In this document: in pieces, positions 15,390 through 24,717 of the stretch | Numbering within the stretch: position 1 is the stretch's first letter | How the letters are laid out: each line of letters begins with the position of its first letter | Assembly: GCA_965116695.1 (NCBI GenBank) | Contig: OZ220706.1 | Location: 434,001-498,000, forward strand | From: JAJDTT01 sp965116695 | GTDB taxonomy: Bacteria; Acidobacteriota; UBA6911; RPQK01; JAJDTT01 | DNA: 64,000 bases | Direction of reading: 5' to 3' | The notes under the pieces: model-generated | The model's input: only the letters and a program-made list of their open reading frames with translations | Told to the model about the DNA's origin: nothing | Databases searched by the model: none | Program-made: the position numbers and the translations under genes

Positions 15390-18002
15390 ATGAAGAGACA
15401 TGCCCTCCCGCCATTATGGATTCCCTTGATCCTGTGGATCGCCGGTCCCGGTTTCGCCGCCGCTGAAAATCTGACCTGTTCCGACAATTCGGTTTCGGCC
15501 GGCGCCGTCCGTACGCCGGAGGACGTTCAGGCGTTCGTACGGTGCGCCCACGAGTATGTCCAGGAAATGGGCTTCGAGGAGGCTCGGCGGGCCTTCCATG
15601 AGGACGAGCGGTGGAAGAGCGGGTCGATCTATGTCTTCGTCGACGAGGTGTCCCCCGTGAGCGATCAGTCCAGGTCGCTGGTCTATCCGCGTGACCCGTC
15701 GAGAGAGGGCGAGCCGTGGGGCCTGTATGTCGATGTCTGGGGCAATGACTGGTACGCGGAACAGTACCGCCTCATGACCAAACTCGACGAGGCGTGGATC
15801 TACTACGCTTCCCCGCATCCGGAGACCGGAGAACCGGCGCCGAAGGCGTCTTTCCTCAAAGCCATCGACTGGGATGGAATACCCGCCTCCATCGGCGCGG
15901 GCATCTACCGCCCCGACCTGCCCGGCAACTGCAGGCCGGAAGACGTCAACGCCATGGACCTGGCCGCGGATCCTTCCGCGGACAGACTTCAGGAATTCGT
16001 CCGCTGCGCCGCGCTGGAGCTGGAAGCGAACGGGTACTTCGCCTCCATCTCTCTGTCCGCCGACCCGCGTTGGACACACAAATCGATCTACGTCTTCGGT
16101 GTGGACCGGCACGGCAAGACGCTCTTCAGCGGGGACTCGTCCCGTGAAGAGTGGTCCTACACCGATTCCGAGTTGACGTCGCTCAGCGACCGGGACGACC
16201 TGAGTGTGGCGCAGGCCTTCGGCGAGACGTTCCTCTATTACAAGGCCCTCAATCCCGCGACCCAGACGAAGCGCCGCAAGGTGATTTTCGTCAAGCGGGT
16301 CGTTTCCTATGGGCTGCCGATCCTGGTCGGCGCCGGCTACTACCTGGATCGTGCCGGCGAGGGCGGGACGGCGACGCTCCGCTATTGGCAGGCGCCGACG
16401 ATCCTCAACCCGTATCTTGCGCGCGGCACCAAGGAAGCCGAAGGCGCATCGCTGGTCATCGAACCGTTGGCCGAGTACAACCCCAACGCGGAATTGGTCC
16501 CGGTTCTGGCCGAAAAGGTTCCGACTCTTGCCAACGGCGGCGTCTCGGCCGATCGGACCCGGATTACCTGGACACTTCGGGAGGGCGTGGTCTGGTCCGA
16601 CGGAACGCCCTGCACGGCCGAAGATGTCGTATTCACCTGGCGATACTGCACGGCGCCGGACGCCGGCTGCGTTCACGCGGCGAAGTTCGCGAACGTATCG
16701 TCGGTCGACGCCGTCGATGACCGGACCGTCACCATCACGTTCGATGGACCGACGTCGTTCCCCTATTCCCCCTTCGTGACCTACAACGGTCCGATTCTCC
16801 AGGCTGCGCAGTTCGCCGACTGCCTGGGCGCGTCGGCGGTGGGATGTACGGAAGCGAACCAACGGCCCATCGGCACGGGACCGTACGTGGTGGCCGATTT
16901 CAGCAGCAACGAGTCGGTCCGCTACGAGTTCAATCCACTGTACCGGGGCGTCGATTACGGCGTTCCCTATTTCGGCAAGGTGATGATGCAGGGGGACGGT
17001 GACGCCGCTGCTGCTGCAAGAGCCGTTCTGCAGCTCAACGAAGCCGACTATGCCTGGAATCTCCAGGTTGAACCGGAGGTCCTGGAATCCCTGGCGGAGG
17101 GCGGAGGCGGATCCATCGTCACCGACTTCGCCACCGCCGTCGAGCGTCTCATGCTCAACCAGACGAACCCGGATCCAGGTCTGGGGGAACTCCGTTCGGA
17201 GTACGCCGGAGGGACGAATCCCCACCCCTTCCTGAGCGATCCGGTTGTGGGCCGGGCCCTTTCCCTGTCCATCGACCGCGACACTCTGGTCCGGGTCGGG
17301 TACGGTCCGCTTGCCGGCCGGTCGACGTGCAACGTCTGGCCGCATCCTCCGGGCGAGGCATCGACCAACAACGATGAATGTCTCGTCCAGAACATCGATC
17401 TCGCCAAGGAGATTCTCGACGGCGCCGGAATCGTCGACTCGGACGGAGACGGAGTACGGGAGCGCAACGGGGTTCCGCTCAAGATCCTGTTCCAGACATC
17501 GACCAATTCCGTGCGTCAGACCACCCAGGAGTACCTCAAGGGCTGGTGGGCGGAGATCGGCATCGAGACCGAACTGAAGGACGTCGCCGCGTCGGTGTTC
17601 TTCGGTGGAGATCCGGGCAGCCCGGACACGGTGGGCAAGTTCTACGCCGACGTTCAGATGTACACCAACGGCTCATCCTTCGTGGACCCGGAGGGCTATC
17701 TGGGCGCCTGGGTCACGTCTGAGATCGCCGGAGCGTCCAACTCGTTCCGCGGCGGGAATGTCCAACGCTTCCAGTCCGACGAATATGACCGTGTCCACGC
17801 CGAACTCCAGCGCACCGTCGACCAGGAGCGGCGCGACCAGCTCACGATTGTCCTGAACGACATGCTGGTTCAGAGCTTTACGATCATCCCGTTGATCCAC
17901 CGCGGGTACGTTTCGGCCCACTCCAACGAAATCGAGGGTGTCCGGATGAACGCCTGGGATTCGGAGCTCTGGAACTTCGAAACCTGGACGCGCCGCAAGT
18001 AG
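15390..18002 (+). CDS. Two Cache-like domains fused to a family 5 ABC solute-binding protein
   Basis: An 870-residue exported protein (signal LWIPLILWIAGPGFAAAEN). Two homologous modules, about residues 30-175 and 185-325, each contain a helix (VQAFVRCAHEYVQEMGF; LQEFVRCAALELEANGY) followed by SIYVFVDE or SIYVFGVD, an aromatic strand and AWIYYASPHPETGEPAPKASF or TFLYYKALNPATQTKRRKVIF. This matches single-Cache ligand-sensing folds. From about residue 330 (ATLRYWQAPTILNPYLA) to the end is a peptide/nickel-type binding protein (ITWTLREGVVWSDGTPCTAEDVVFTW; SIDRDTLVRVGYG). No permease genes adjoin it. Sensor domains on a transport-type receptor are unusual and suggest a dual sensing/capture role. 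Six tandem hairpins start right after the stop. Confidence 0.78.
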   Translation: MKRHALPPLWIPLILWIAGPGFAAAENLTCSDNSVSAGAVRTPEDVQAFVRCAHEYVQEMGFEEARRAFHEDERWKSGSIYVFVDEVSPVSDQSRSLVYPRDPSREGEPWGLYVDVWGNDWYAEQYRLMTKLDEAWIYYASPHPETGEPAPKASFLKAIDWDGIPASIGAGIYRPDLPGNCRPEDVNAMDLAADPSADRLQEFVRCAALELEANGYFASISLSADPRWTHKSIYVFGVDRHGKTLFSGDSSREEWSYTDSELTSLSDRDDLSVAQAFGETFLYYKALNPATQTKRRKVIFVKRVVSYGLPILVGAGYYLDRAGEGGTATLRYWQAPTILNPYLARGTKEAEGASLVIEPLAEYNPNAELVPVLAEKVPTLANGGVSADRTRITWTLREGVVWSDGTPCTAEDVVFTWRYCTAPDAGCVHAAKFANVSSVDAVDDRTVTITFDGPTSFPYSPFVTYNGPILQAAQFADCLGASAVGCTEANQRPIGTGPYVVADFSSNESVRYEFNPLYRGVDYGVPYFGKVMMQGDGDAAAAARAVLQLNEADYAWNLQVEPEVLESLAEGGGGSIVTDFATAVERLMLNQTNPDPGLGELRSEYAGGTNPHPFLSDPVVGRALSLSIDRDTLVRVGYGPLAGRSTCNVWPHPPGEASTNNDECLVQNIDLAKEILDGAGIVDSDGDGVRERNGVPLKILFQTSTNSVRQTTQEYLKGWWAEIGIETELKDVAASVFFGGDPGSPDTVGKFYADVQMYTNGSSFVDPEGYLGAWVTSEIAGASNSFRGGNVQRFQSDEYDRVHAELQRTVDQERRDQLTIVLNDMLVQSFTIIPLIHRGYVSAHSNEIEGVRMNAWDSELWNFETWTRRK

Positions 18003-18158
18003 GGAGCGGCGTGTTTCACGCGCCGACCGGAGCGGCGTGTTTCACGCGCCGACCGGAGCGGCGTGTTTCACGCGCCGACTGGATCGGCGTGTTTTACGCG
18101 CCGACTGGATCGGCGTGTTTTACGCGCCGACTGGATCGGCGTCTTTCAGGCGCCGAAC
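18003..18158. repeat. Six 26-bp tandem repeats, each an 8-bp hairpin
   Basis: Units start at 18003, 18029, 18055, 18081, 18107 and 18133. The core of unit 1 is CGGCGTGTTTCACGCGCCG (18007-18025), an 8-bp stem with a TTC loop and one G-T wobble. Units 4-5 differ only in the loop (C to T) and outside the stem. In unit 6 the seventh base is C instead of G and its partner is G instead of C, so the pair is preserved. The array begins one base after the Cache-SBP stop. A terminator or transcript-stabilising role, or an origin as mobile palindromes, is inferred. Confidence 0.9.
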
Positions 18159-18253
18159 AGTGGGGTCAGTGGGACGGAGTCCCCTCTACACGTCCCAGCC
18201 GCCGAATCCCGTAACAATACTGAAGAGTGGCGGACTAACGGTCTCTCCTGACC

Positions 18254-18955
18254 CTACGAGAAGAACCGGTAGCGAAACAGCGCCCACAACGCCTTGACTC
18301 CGTCCATCCAGGTGATTTTCTTTCCTTCCCGGTAGGAACGGCTGTTGTAGGAGATGGGAATCTCGTGGATCCGGTATCCTTGGCGGGTCAACTTGACGGT
18401 GATCTCGGGTTCGATCTCGAACCCGTTCGACCGGAGCCGGATGCCGTCCAGGACCTCACGGCGAAAGACCTTGTAACCGGTCTCCATGTCCGACAGCTTC
18501 TGTTTGGTCACCAGGTTCGAGACGAAGGTCAGAAACTGGTTGGCCAGGTAGTGCTGCAAATACCGGGTCCGGCGGGAGCCATCCAGAAAACGGCTGCCGT
18601 AGACCACGTCGGCGCGGCCGTCCAGAAGCGGAGCCAGGAGCATCGGATAATCTTGAGGATTGTATTCCAGGTCGGCGTCCTGTATCAGGATCCAATCGCC
18701 CGTGGCTTGAGAGACTCCGGTCCGGACCGCCGCACCCTTGCCCTGATTCCGTTCGTGGAAGACGATACGGAGTCGATCCGAACGGCCGGCACTATTCGAA
18801 AGGCGTTGGAGGATCTCCCGGGTCCCGTCGTCGGAGCCGTCGTCCACGACGATGACCTCCTTATTCATGGGTTCCCGGGCGACCCGGCGCAACACCTCCT
18901 CCAACGTGCCGCGTTCGTTGTAGACGGGAATGATGACGCTCAGTTTGCCCGGCAT
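18254..18955 (-). CDS. Glycosyltransferase family 2 (dolichyl-phosphate sugar synthase-like)
   Basis: A 233-residue GT-A enzyme: LSVIIPVYNERGTLEEVL, VVDDGSDDGT, HERNQGKGAAVRTG, the metal-binding DADLEY (DxD-like), YGSRFLDG and SDMETGYKVFRREVL. The order and length match polyprenyl-phosphate mannose/glucose synthases, which move sugar from a nucleotide donor to undecaprenyl phosphate at the inner membrane; there are no C-terminal membrane helices. It is divergent from a YfhO-like membrane protein, which in other genomes is thought to use such lipid-linked sugars. A repeat-like hairpin (18231-18244) follows the stop. Confidence 0.85.
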   Translation of the reverse strand: MPGKLSVIIPVYNERGTLEEVLRRVAREPMNKEVIVVDDGSDDGTREILQRLSNSAGRSDRLRIVFHERNQGKGAAVRTGVSQATGDWILIQDADLEYNPQDYPMLLAPLLDGRADVVYGSRFLDGSRRTRYLQHYLANQFLTFVSNLVTKQKLSDMETGYKVFRREVLDGIRLRSNGFEIEPEITVKLTRQGYRIHEIPISYNSRSYREGKKITWMDGVKALWALFRYRFFS

Positions 18956-19121
18956 GGCTGGCCCATTTCGATCTGTTCGCTTCGGGACACGTCAACTGGG
19001 ACCGGAACCCAAGATAGCAAGTCGCGCCGAGAGCCAGAAGTCCCAACCTTGGATGCACGAGAGGGTTCCGGTGAGTTGGAGATGGGGAGGGAATCGGCAG
19101 CAGGCTTGATTTACCGGGAAC

Positions 19122-21350
19122 ATGAGTGCTGCCGCAGGCCGGAACGCCGAGCGTGGAGTCATGAAGTCGGACGTGTTTGATCGTTTCCCAGTCGCCCTCA
19201 TCCTCATACTGGTGGTTCTGTTCTTCTGGAGGCTCAGCCTCAGTCAGCAGTTCACCTTCGCAGACAATCCGGACCTCGCGTACCAGGTCCTGCCCTGGTA
19301 CCAGGTGCAGGCCAAGGCCTGGCACGAGGGGATCTTCCCCATGTGGGACCCTTACCACTGGGCGGGCCAGTCGTTGTTGGGGCAGATGCAGCCCGGCGGC
19401 GCGTTTCCGCTCAACTGGCCGTTGTTCCTGGCGCCGCTCAAGGACGGCCGGATCCAGCTCCATTGGGTCCATTGGCAATTCGTGCTGATGCACGTGTTGG
19501 CGGCGCTCTTCATGTACGGCCTGGTGCGCGAGTTGGGGCGCAGCCGGTTTGCCTCGGTACTGGCCGCATTGGCGTTCGGTTGCGGCGGGTATCTCGCCGC
19601 CACCAATTGGCCGCAGAAGGTCAACGGCGCCATCTGGATCCCACTGATCTTTCTCCTGTTTCACCGCATGGAGCGGGCCCGGGATTCTTCGGGCCGGTGG
19701 ACCAACGCCGTGTTCTGCGGCGGGGCCATCGGCATGGCCCTGCTGAGCGGCCATCACCAGAATCCCATGTATGCCCTCCTGGCTCTTACCGGGGTGTTCT
19801 TCTATTTCCTGTTCCAGCGTCTGCGCCGGTCGTACCGCGAGGCGGCAGGTTTCGCGGGACTGTACCTGGTGATTGCGGGGACGGCGTTCGCGGCGGCGGC
19901 GCTGCAACTGTTGCCGGCCATCGAGTACGGCGCCGAATCCTATCGCTGGGTCGGCGCCGAGCGCCCCTTGACCGTGGACCAGGATGTGCCGTACTACGCG
20001 CAGTCCGGCCTGCGCCTGTACGCGGTCACACTGCTGGGGATGCTGGTTCCGCACGCTCATTTCCAGGTCAGCACCTTCATCGGGCTCGTGTGCCTCTCGT
20101 TGGCCATCTACGCAGTCGGCACCTGCTGGAGGGAGCGCTGGGTCCGCGTCTATTCCTGCGTTGCAATCGCCGCGCTGGCCTATTCCCTGGGGCCGTTCTC
20201 GGTCCTGCACGGTTGGGTCTACGCTGCCGTGCCGGTGTTCGACAAGGCCCGGGCGCCGGCGCATGCCGTGTTCGTCTTCCAGTTTGCGGTCTTCGTCCTG
20301 GCGGCGTTCGGAGTGGATCGACTGCTTCGGGACCGGAAATCTCATCCGGACGGGCGCTGGTTGCCGGCCATCCAACGGGCTCTGGTGGGGTTCGGCGCGT
20401 CGGCATGGCTTCTGATCCTTTATCGGTATCTCGACGGCAAGATGACCCGCCACTCAGGCGACCAGTTGGCGATTGCCGCCATGGCGGCGTTTGTCTTGGC
20501 GGCGCTGCTGCATGCCGTCCGGCGCGGTTCCATCTCGGCGCCGGCCTCACGCTTCGCGATCGTGGCCCTGATGTTGTTCGAGATGGGAGTGGCTCATTCC
20601 ACGTCACTGTCCCATCGAAACGATCCCGCCCGCCCCGGACACCTCGACAAGTTGGAGGAGTTCAGCGAGGTGGCCGGGTATCTCAAGTCGAGGCCCAAGC
20701 CCTTCCGGTTCCACATCGAGTCCGAGGGAAGAAACCCGAACATCGGGGGTTGGGAGGGGCTGGAGATGGTGGACGGCTACCTGGCCTCGGTCAGCCGCGG
20801 CGTTCTGGAGTTCTTCCGGGGAGACTGGGAACGGCGGCGGCTGATGCTCAACACGGTGTACACGGTCTCCAGGGACCGGGTCCGGAAGTCGCAAGTCGAA
20901 GTCTTCAGAAGTTCCACGGGGTGGAAGGTCTTTCTCAACCCGGACGCGTCTCCTCGGGCATGGACGGTCCACGGCACGGAAACCATCGCATCCGGCGGGA
21001 AAGATCCTCTACCCCAACCCGAAGGCTGCGGCCGGGAGGGCGCGGTCACGTTCCTGGAGACGACCCTGCATGAAGTCCGGGCGCGAGCCCGAATGCCGTG
21101 CGCCGCGTACCTGGTTTTCGGAGATGCGTATTTCCCCGGCTGGAAGGCGGCCATCGACGGTGACCCGGCCACGCTCTACCGCGCACATGGAGCGCTGCGG
21201 GCCGTCTTCGTCCCGGCCGGCGAGCACCAGGTGGAGTTCGTCTATCGCCCTGCTTCGGTCATTCTGGGAGCGTTCTTGTCGGGACTGTGCCTGCTGGGTT
21301 GCCTGGTGCTTGTCGTCGTAGGCCGGCGCCGAGCCCGAAATCCTGCATAG
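19122..21350 (+). CDS. YfhO-like multi-spanning membrane protein
   Basis: A 742-residue protein with about a dozen hydrophobic segments (first VALILILVVLFFW). Early PDLAYQVLPWYQVQAKAWHEGIFPMWDPYHWAGQ and the C-terminal periplasmic block YLVFGDAYFPGWKAAIDGDPATLYRAHGALRAVFVPAGEHQVEFVYRP, then a final helix, are characteristic of YfhO proteins, which have the GT-C-like architecture and are implicated in glycosylating cell-surface polymers using lipid-linked sugar. The divergent GT2 neighbour may supply the donor. Start: ATG 19122 gives the longest form; ATG 19161 with a nearby GGAG is possible. The call is by family resemblance; activity is inferred. Confidence 0.8.
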   Translation: MSAAAGRNAERGVMKSDVFDRFPVALILILVVLFFWRLSLSQQFTFADNPDLAYQVLPWYQVQAKAWHEGIFPMWDPYHWAGQSLLGQMQPGGAFPLNWPLFLAPLKDGRIQLHWVHWQFVLMHVLAALFMYGLVRELGRSRFASVLAALAFGCGGYLAATNWPQKVNGAIWIPLIFLLFHRMERARDSSGRWTNAVFCGGAIGMALLSGHHQNPMYALLALTGVFFYFLFQRLRRSYREAAGFAGLYLVIAGTAFAAAALQLLPAIEYGAESYRWVGAERPLTVDQDVPYYAQSGLRLYAVTLLGMLVPHAHFQVSTFIGLVCLSLAIYAVGTCWRERWVRVYSCVAIAALAYSLGPFSVLHGWVYAAVPVFDKARAPAHAVFVFQFAVFVLAAFGVDRLLRDRKSHPDGRWLPAIQRALVGFGASAWLLILYRYLDGKMTRHSGDQLAIAAMAAFVLAALLHAVRRGSISAPASRFAIVALMLFEMGVAHSTSLSHRNDPARPGHLDKLEEFSEVAGYLKSRPKPFRFHIESEGRNPNIGGWEGLEMVDGYLASVSRGVLEFFRGDWERRRLMLNTVYTVSRDRVRKSQVEVFRSSTGWKVFLNPDASPRAWTVHGTETIASGGKDPLPQPEGCGREGAVTFLETTLHEVRARARMPCAAYLVFGDAYFPGWKAAIDGDPATLYRAHGALRAVFVPAGEHQVEFVYRPASVILGAFLSGLCLLGCLVLVVVGRRRARNPA

Positions 21351-21385
21351 ATCGCGTTCGAGCTGGAGGCCGCCGGAATCAGCGG

Positions 21386-22324
21386 CTACGCGGTCTCCAG
21401 CACGAACGTCGGCATGTTGATGCCTTGATAGGGCTGGAATCGGCCCCGGACCTGGCAGAAGTGGAGCTCGCAGTTGCGGGCGCCCCAATCGTACATCTGC
21501 CGGACGAGGCCGTACCGGTCCACGGGGACCAGAAAGACCGGCGTCCGGCCCCGGTGCCGGTCCAGTTCCTTGTGGATCAGGGCCGCCGCTTGTTGTTCCG
21601 TCCGGATCACGCCCGGACCGAGCATGTTGAAGGCGGGGTGAGAGGACGAAGCCAGAAACCCTTCGATGTTTCCGCCGGACCCTTCGTAAACCGAAACCGA
21701 CCAGAAGCCCAAGTCGTTCCGGATGCAGAGGCCGTAGTCCTCCTCCCGGCTCACGCCGCTCACCTCCATCTCCAGGGCCGCCAGGGCCGGGATGTCGTCC
21801 AACGTGGCGTCCCGGACCCGGTCGAGTCCAGGCACTTCCTGATCCAGGCCGGACTCGGGAACCTGGAGGATCATGTCCTGGTAGGCCTGGCGGGGGACGA
21901 ATCCGTACCGGTTGTAGAGCGAGAAGGAATCCAGGTTGAGAGCGCTCTGGGTCAGGCGCAGGGCCGGGTACCCGTTCCCGTCGGTGAAGCGGCAGATGTA
22001 CTCCAGGAGCCTGGTGCCTACACCGAAACCGAAGTAGTTGGGGTGCACGGTCATGATGCCGAGTCCCACGTGGGTCTTCCGGGGGTGGTAGAAGCAGGAA
22101 CCCATGAGGCGCCCGGTGCGGGCGTTTTCCGCGACGACGCAGCGGCTGGAGCCCGTCGCCGAATAGACTTCATGGAAGATCTCCGTGACCTTGGGCGACC
22201 CCTGAAAGGGCTGGCCCAAGCCTCGAAGGCCGTACCAGGCGTTGATGGAGGCGTAGATGAGTTCGGCCACCTCCGACCCGTCCTCCGGCTCCATTTCTCG
22301 AAGATGGATGGAGTCGACAGCCAT
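21386..22324 (-). CDS. GNAT-family acetyltransferase, two-domain
   Basis: A 312-residue protein. The first GNAT domain has EMEPEDGSEVAELIY and the acetyl-CoA loop IMTVHPNYFGFGVGTRLLEYI, then NLDSFSLYNRYGFVPR; a second, weaker GNAT-like half begins at RDATLDDIPALAALEMEVSG. Such proteins acetylate an amine with acetyl-CoA; the substrate is unknown. An AGGAGGATCCACA ribosome site precedes the ATG. It lies 40 bases downstream of the TonB receptor on the same strand, separated by a strikingly AT-rich spacer that includes the 12-bp palindrome ATAAATATTTAT (22350-22361). Confidence 0.8.
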   Translation of the reverse strand: MAVDSIHLREMEPEDGSEVAELIYASINAWYGLRGLGQPFQGSPKVTEIFHEVYSATGSSRCVVAENARTGRLMGSCFYHPRKTHVGLGIMTVHPNYFGFGVGTRLLEYICRFTDGNGYPALRLTQSALNLDSFSLYNRYGFVPRQAYQDMILQVPESGLDQEVPGLDRVRDATLDDIPALAALEMEVSGVSREEDYGLCIRNDLGFWSVSVYEGSGGNIEGFLASSSHPAFNMLGPGVIRTEQQAAALIHKELDRHRGRTPVFLVPVDRYGLVRQMYDWGARNCELHFCQVRGRFQPYQGINMPTFVLETA

Positions 22325-22364
22325 TGTGGATCCTCCTTTTACATTATTTATAAATATTTATGGA

Positions 22365-24554
22365 TTAATCACTGAGATTATACATTAAACTTAGGATAAG
22401 ACTGCGGCCGGGGGCCGGCACGGACCAGCGGTCGGGGCTGGCCGGGTAGTCCTTGTCCGTGAGGTTTCTTACCAGGAAACGGAGTTGGGTCTGGGAATCC
22501 AACAGCCAGCTCCAGGAGAGATCCAGGGTGGCGAAACCCGGGGTCGGAGTTTCCGTGGGTCCGGCTCCGGAGTCCCGGGCAAAGGTACGGCCCTGGAGCC
22601 AGAGGTGGCTCCGGGAACCCAGCGTTTTTCCAACGATCAAGGAAATTGATGGGGCAGGGACGTCGTCGAGGGGATTCCCATCCTCCCGGGTCCGGCCGGC
22701 GGACGCGTGTCCCCCGACTCCCAGGGACATCCCCTCGCCGATGTGACGGTGCAATTCCGCCTCCACGCCGCTCAACAGGGCCGATCCTCGGTTGCGGAAG
22801 TAGAAGTGTTGAGGTTCCGCTTCGAAACGCTCCACCAACTGGCGGATCTGGTACCGGTAGAGGAACAGGTCCCAGCGCCAGTCGCTTCCGGACCACCGGG
22901 CCGAAACGTCCCACTGCCGGCTGGTTTCCGGCACCAGGTTGGGGTTGCCGTGAATCAGGCCGCGGCCGCTGATCCCCTGGAAATAGCGGTCCGAAAGTGT
23001 CGGTTCCCGGAAACCCCGGGAGAGCTGAGCCGTGAGCTGAAGCGGGGGCAGCGGCCGCGCGACGACCGCCAGGAAGCCGGAGAACGCCCGGTTGATCCTG
23101 TCGAAGTTTCCCAACGACCCGCGGCTTGAGCTGGACACCTGATCCCATCGGGCGCCTGCCCAGAGGGACAGATAGGAGTTGACCGGCAACTCCGCGGAGA
23201 GGAAAGGCGCCAGGTCGACGCGGCTCGCGTCCTCGATGGCGGCGGACGCAAGGATTCCGGTGGTTCGGTTCCCGGCGTCGAAACTTCGGGTGGTGTTTTC
23301 GGAGTGGAGTCCGAAACGGCCGTTGACGTCGAACCCCAACTCCAATCGCGTCCAAGGGAGTGGGGAGACGGCTTGCACGCGGAAACCAAAGTGACGGGCG
23401 GCGACTCGGGATCTCTGCAGTTGGCGCCGCCGGTTTGGTGCAGGGAGGCGTTCCCGATCGGTGATGAGTGCGTATCGGCCCATCGATCCTTCGATCCGGA
23501 CCTGGTCGAAGCCGCCGATGGGCTTCGTATCGTACGCGAGGTGCATTCGGTCGGAGTTCTCTTCCGGGTAGATGGTCCGCATGTGGGGCGAGCGCAAGGT
23601 GGGCCGGCCCAAATCGTGGCCCCGGTCCGTCTGCCATCCAAGGGAGAGTTCTCCTCCTGCGACTTGGAGCCGGGTGCCCGCCAGGAACGAACGGTTGCGC
23701 GCGGCCGAGTTGTCCACGGTGACTCCGGAACTCCGATAGTCGCCGTAGTTCCGCATGCTCCCCAAAAAGAATACGGAACCCGATTCCAGGCTTCGGCTCA
23801 ATTCCACGCCCGCGCTCTGCTCGGGCATTCCGAAGCCGAGGCTTCCCATGAATCGGGCGCCATACTCAGATTCCGGTCTCGGTTTCCGAGTCAGGGCGTG
23901 GATCACGCCGCCGAAGGCGTCCGATCCGTAGGCGACGGACCCGGGGCCCCGAACCACTTCGATCCGGTCCAGGAAGAAGGGATCCAGAAAGGTCGCGCTG
24001 GGTCCGGCTCTCCTTTCCGAAATGACTCTGGCGCCGTCCAGAAGAATCAGAGTGCGTCCCCGTGCCAAACCTCGAATGGAGGGCACCCCGGCGTGACCCG
24101 CCGAAACCCGGGCCACGCCCGGGATTCGCTCGATGGCTTCAATCAGCCGGGAGGGCCGGCTCTGAGCCAATTCCTCCCGAGTCACCAGTTCCAAAGCGCT
24201 GGCAGGCGTCGTTCCCGTGCGCACCGGGTTGCCGGCCGTGACCGTCAGGTCCTCTCGGAAGAGCGGCCGGACCACCATCTCGAGAGTCCCTTCAGAGACG
24301 GTCTCCCGGACGACGGCGTGCAACGTGTCGTGTCCGCCTGGAAGTTCCGCTCGCACTTCGAAGGGCACGGGAGGATCGGGAGACCAGCGGAATCTCCCCT
24401 CCCGGTCGGTTCGGCTCTGACCGGGATGTTTCAGGATCGTGACCTGGGCTCCTGCCACGGGGGTCCCGTCGGGGAAGAGGAGTCTTCCCTCCAACGCCCA
24501 CAGAGCCGGGCACAGTTCGAGCAGGATCAGGGCCCAAGCCATGCCCCAGCGCAT
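22365..24554 (-). CDS. TonB-dependent outer-membrane receptor
   Basis: A 729-residue receptor. After a signal peptide (MRWGMAWALILLELCPALWA) comes a carboxypeptidase-regulatory-like domain (GRLLFPDGTPVAGAQVTILK, REGRFRW), then the plug (TPASALELVTREELAQSRPSRLIEAIERIPGVARV, IRGLARGRTLILLDGARV, DRIEVVRGPGSVAYGSDAFGGVIH) and a 22-strand-type barrel (FREPTLSDRYF, PNLVPETSRQWDVSARW). These transport siderophores, cobalamin or glycans using TonB energy; the ligand is not evident. The chain ends NLSD rather than in an aromatic residue, unusual for outer-membrane proteins. The ATG at 24554 is chosen for the signal peptide; the frame is open to 24659. It is divergent from the FG-GAP gene. Confidence 0.88.
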   Translation of the reverse strand: MRWGMAWALILLELCPALWALEGRLLFPDGTPVAGAQVTILKHPGQSRTDREGRFRWSPDPPVPFEVRAELPGGHDTLHAVVRETVSEGTLEMVVRPLFREDLTVTAGNPVRTGTTPASALELVTREELAQSRPSRLIEAIERIPGVARVSAGHAGVPSIRGLARGRTLILLDGARVISERRAGPSATFLDPFFLDRIEVVRGPGSVAYGSDAFGGVIHALTRKPRPESEYGARFMGSLGFGMPEQSAGVELSRSLESGSVFFLGSMRNYGDYRSSGVTVDNSAARNRSFLAGTRLQVAGGELSLGWQTDRGHDLGRPTLRSPHMRTIYPEENSDRMHLAYDTKPIGGFDQVRIEGSMGRYALITDRERLPAPNRRRQLQRSRVAARHFGFRVQAVSPLPWTRLELGFDVNGRFGLHSENTTRSFDAGNRTTGILASAAIEDASRVDLAPFLSAELPVNSYLSLWAGARWDQVSSSSRGSLGNFDRINRAFSGFLAVVARPLPPLQLTAQLSRGFREPTLSDRYFQGISGRGLIHGNPNLVPETSRQWDVSARWSGSDWRWDLFLYRYQIRQLVERFEAEPQHFYFRNRGSALLSGVEAELHRHIGEGMSLGVGGHASAGRTREDGNPLDDVPAPSISLIVGKTLGSRSHLWLQGRTFARDSGAGPTETPTPGFATLDLSWSWLLDSQTQLRFLVRNLTDKDYPASPDRWSVPAPGRSLILSLMYNLSD

Positions 24555-24717
24555 GGCCAGAGAGTATAACCTCTCGCCGGTGCGGCACGGGTCGCGGTTG
24601 AACCCCTCTCGATCCTCCGAATAGACTGACTTTCGGCCGGGAATGCCTTCAGCCGGCACGACTGGCGAATCCTTTCGGTCCAGGCGTTCGACGGTTCCGG
24701 TTTTTACAGGAGGAATG

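Noticed and set aside
15390..18002. Assigning the Cache-SBP protein to the peptide transporter operon
   Set aside because: It is 20 kb away from the OppBCDF genes, which have their own binding protein.
18003..18158. CRISPR-like array
   Set aside because: Units are contiguous 26-mers with no unique spacers and no cas genes; they are tandem hairpins.
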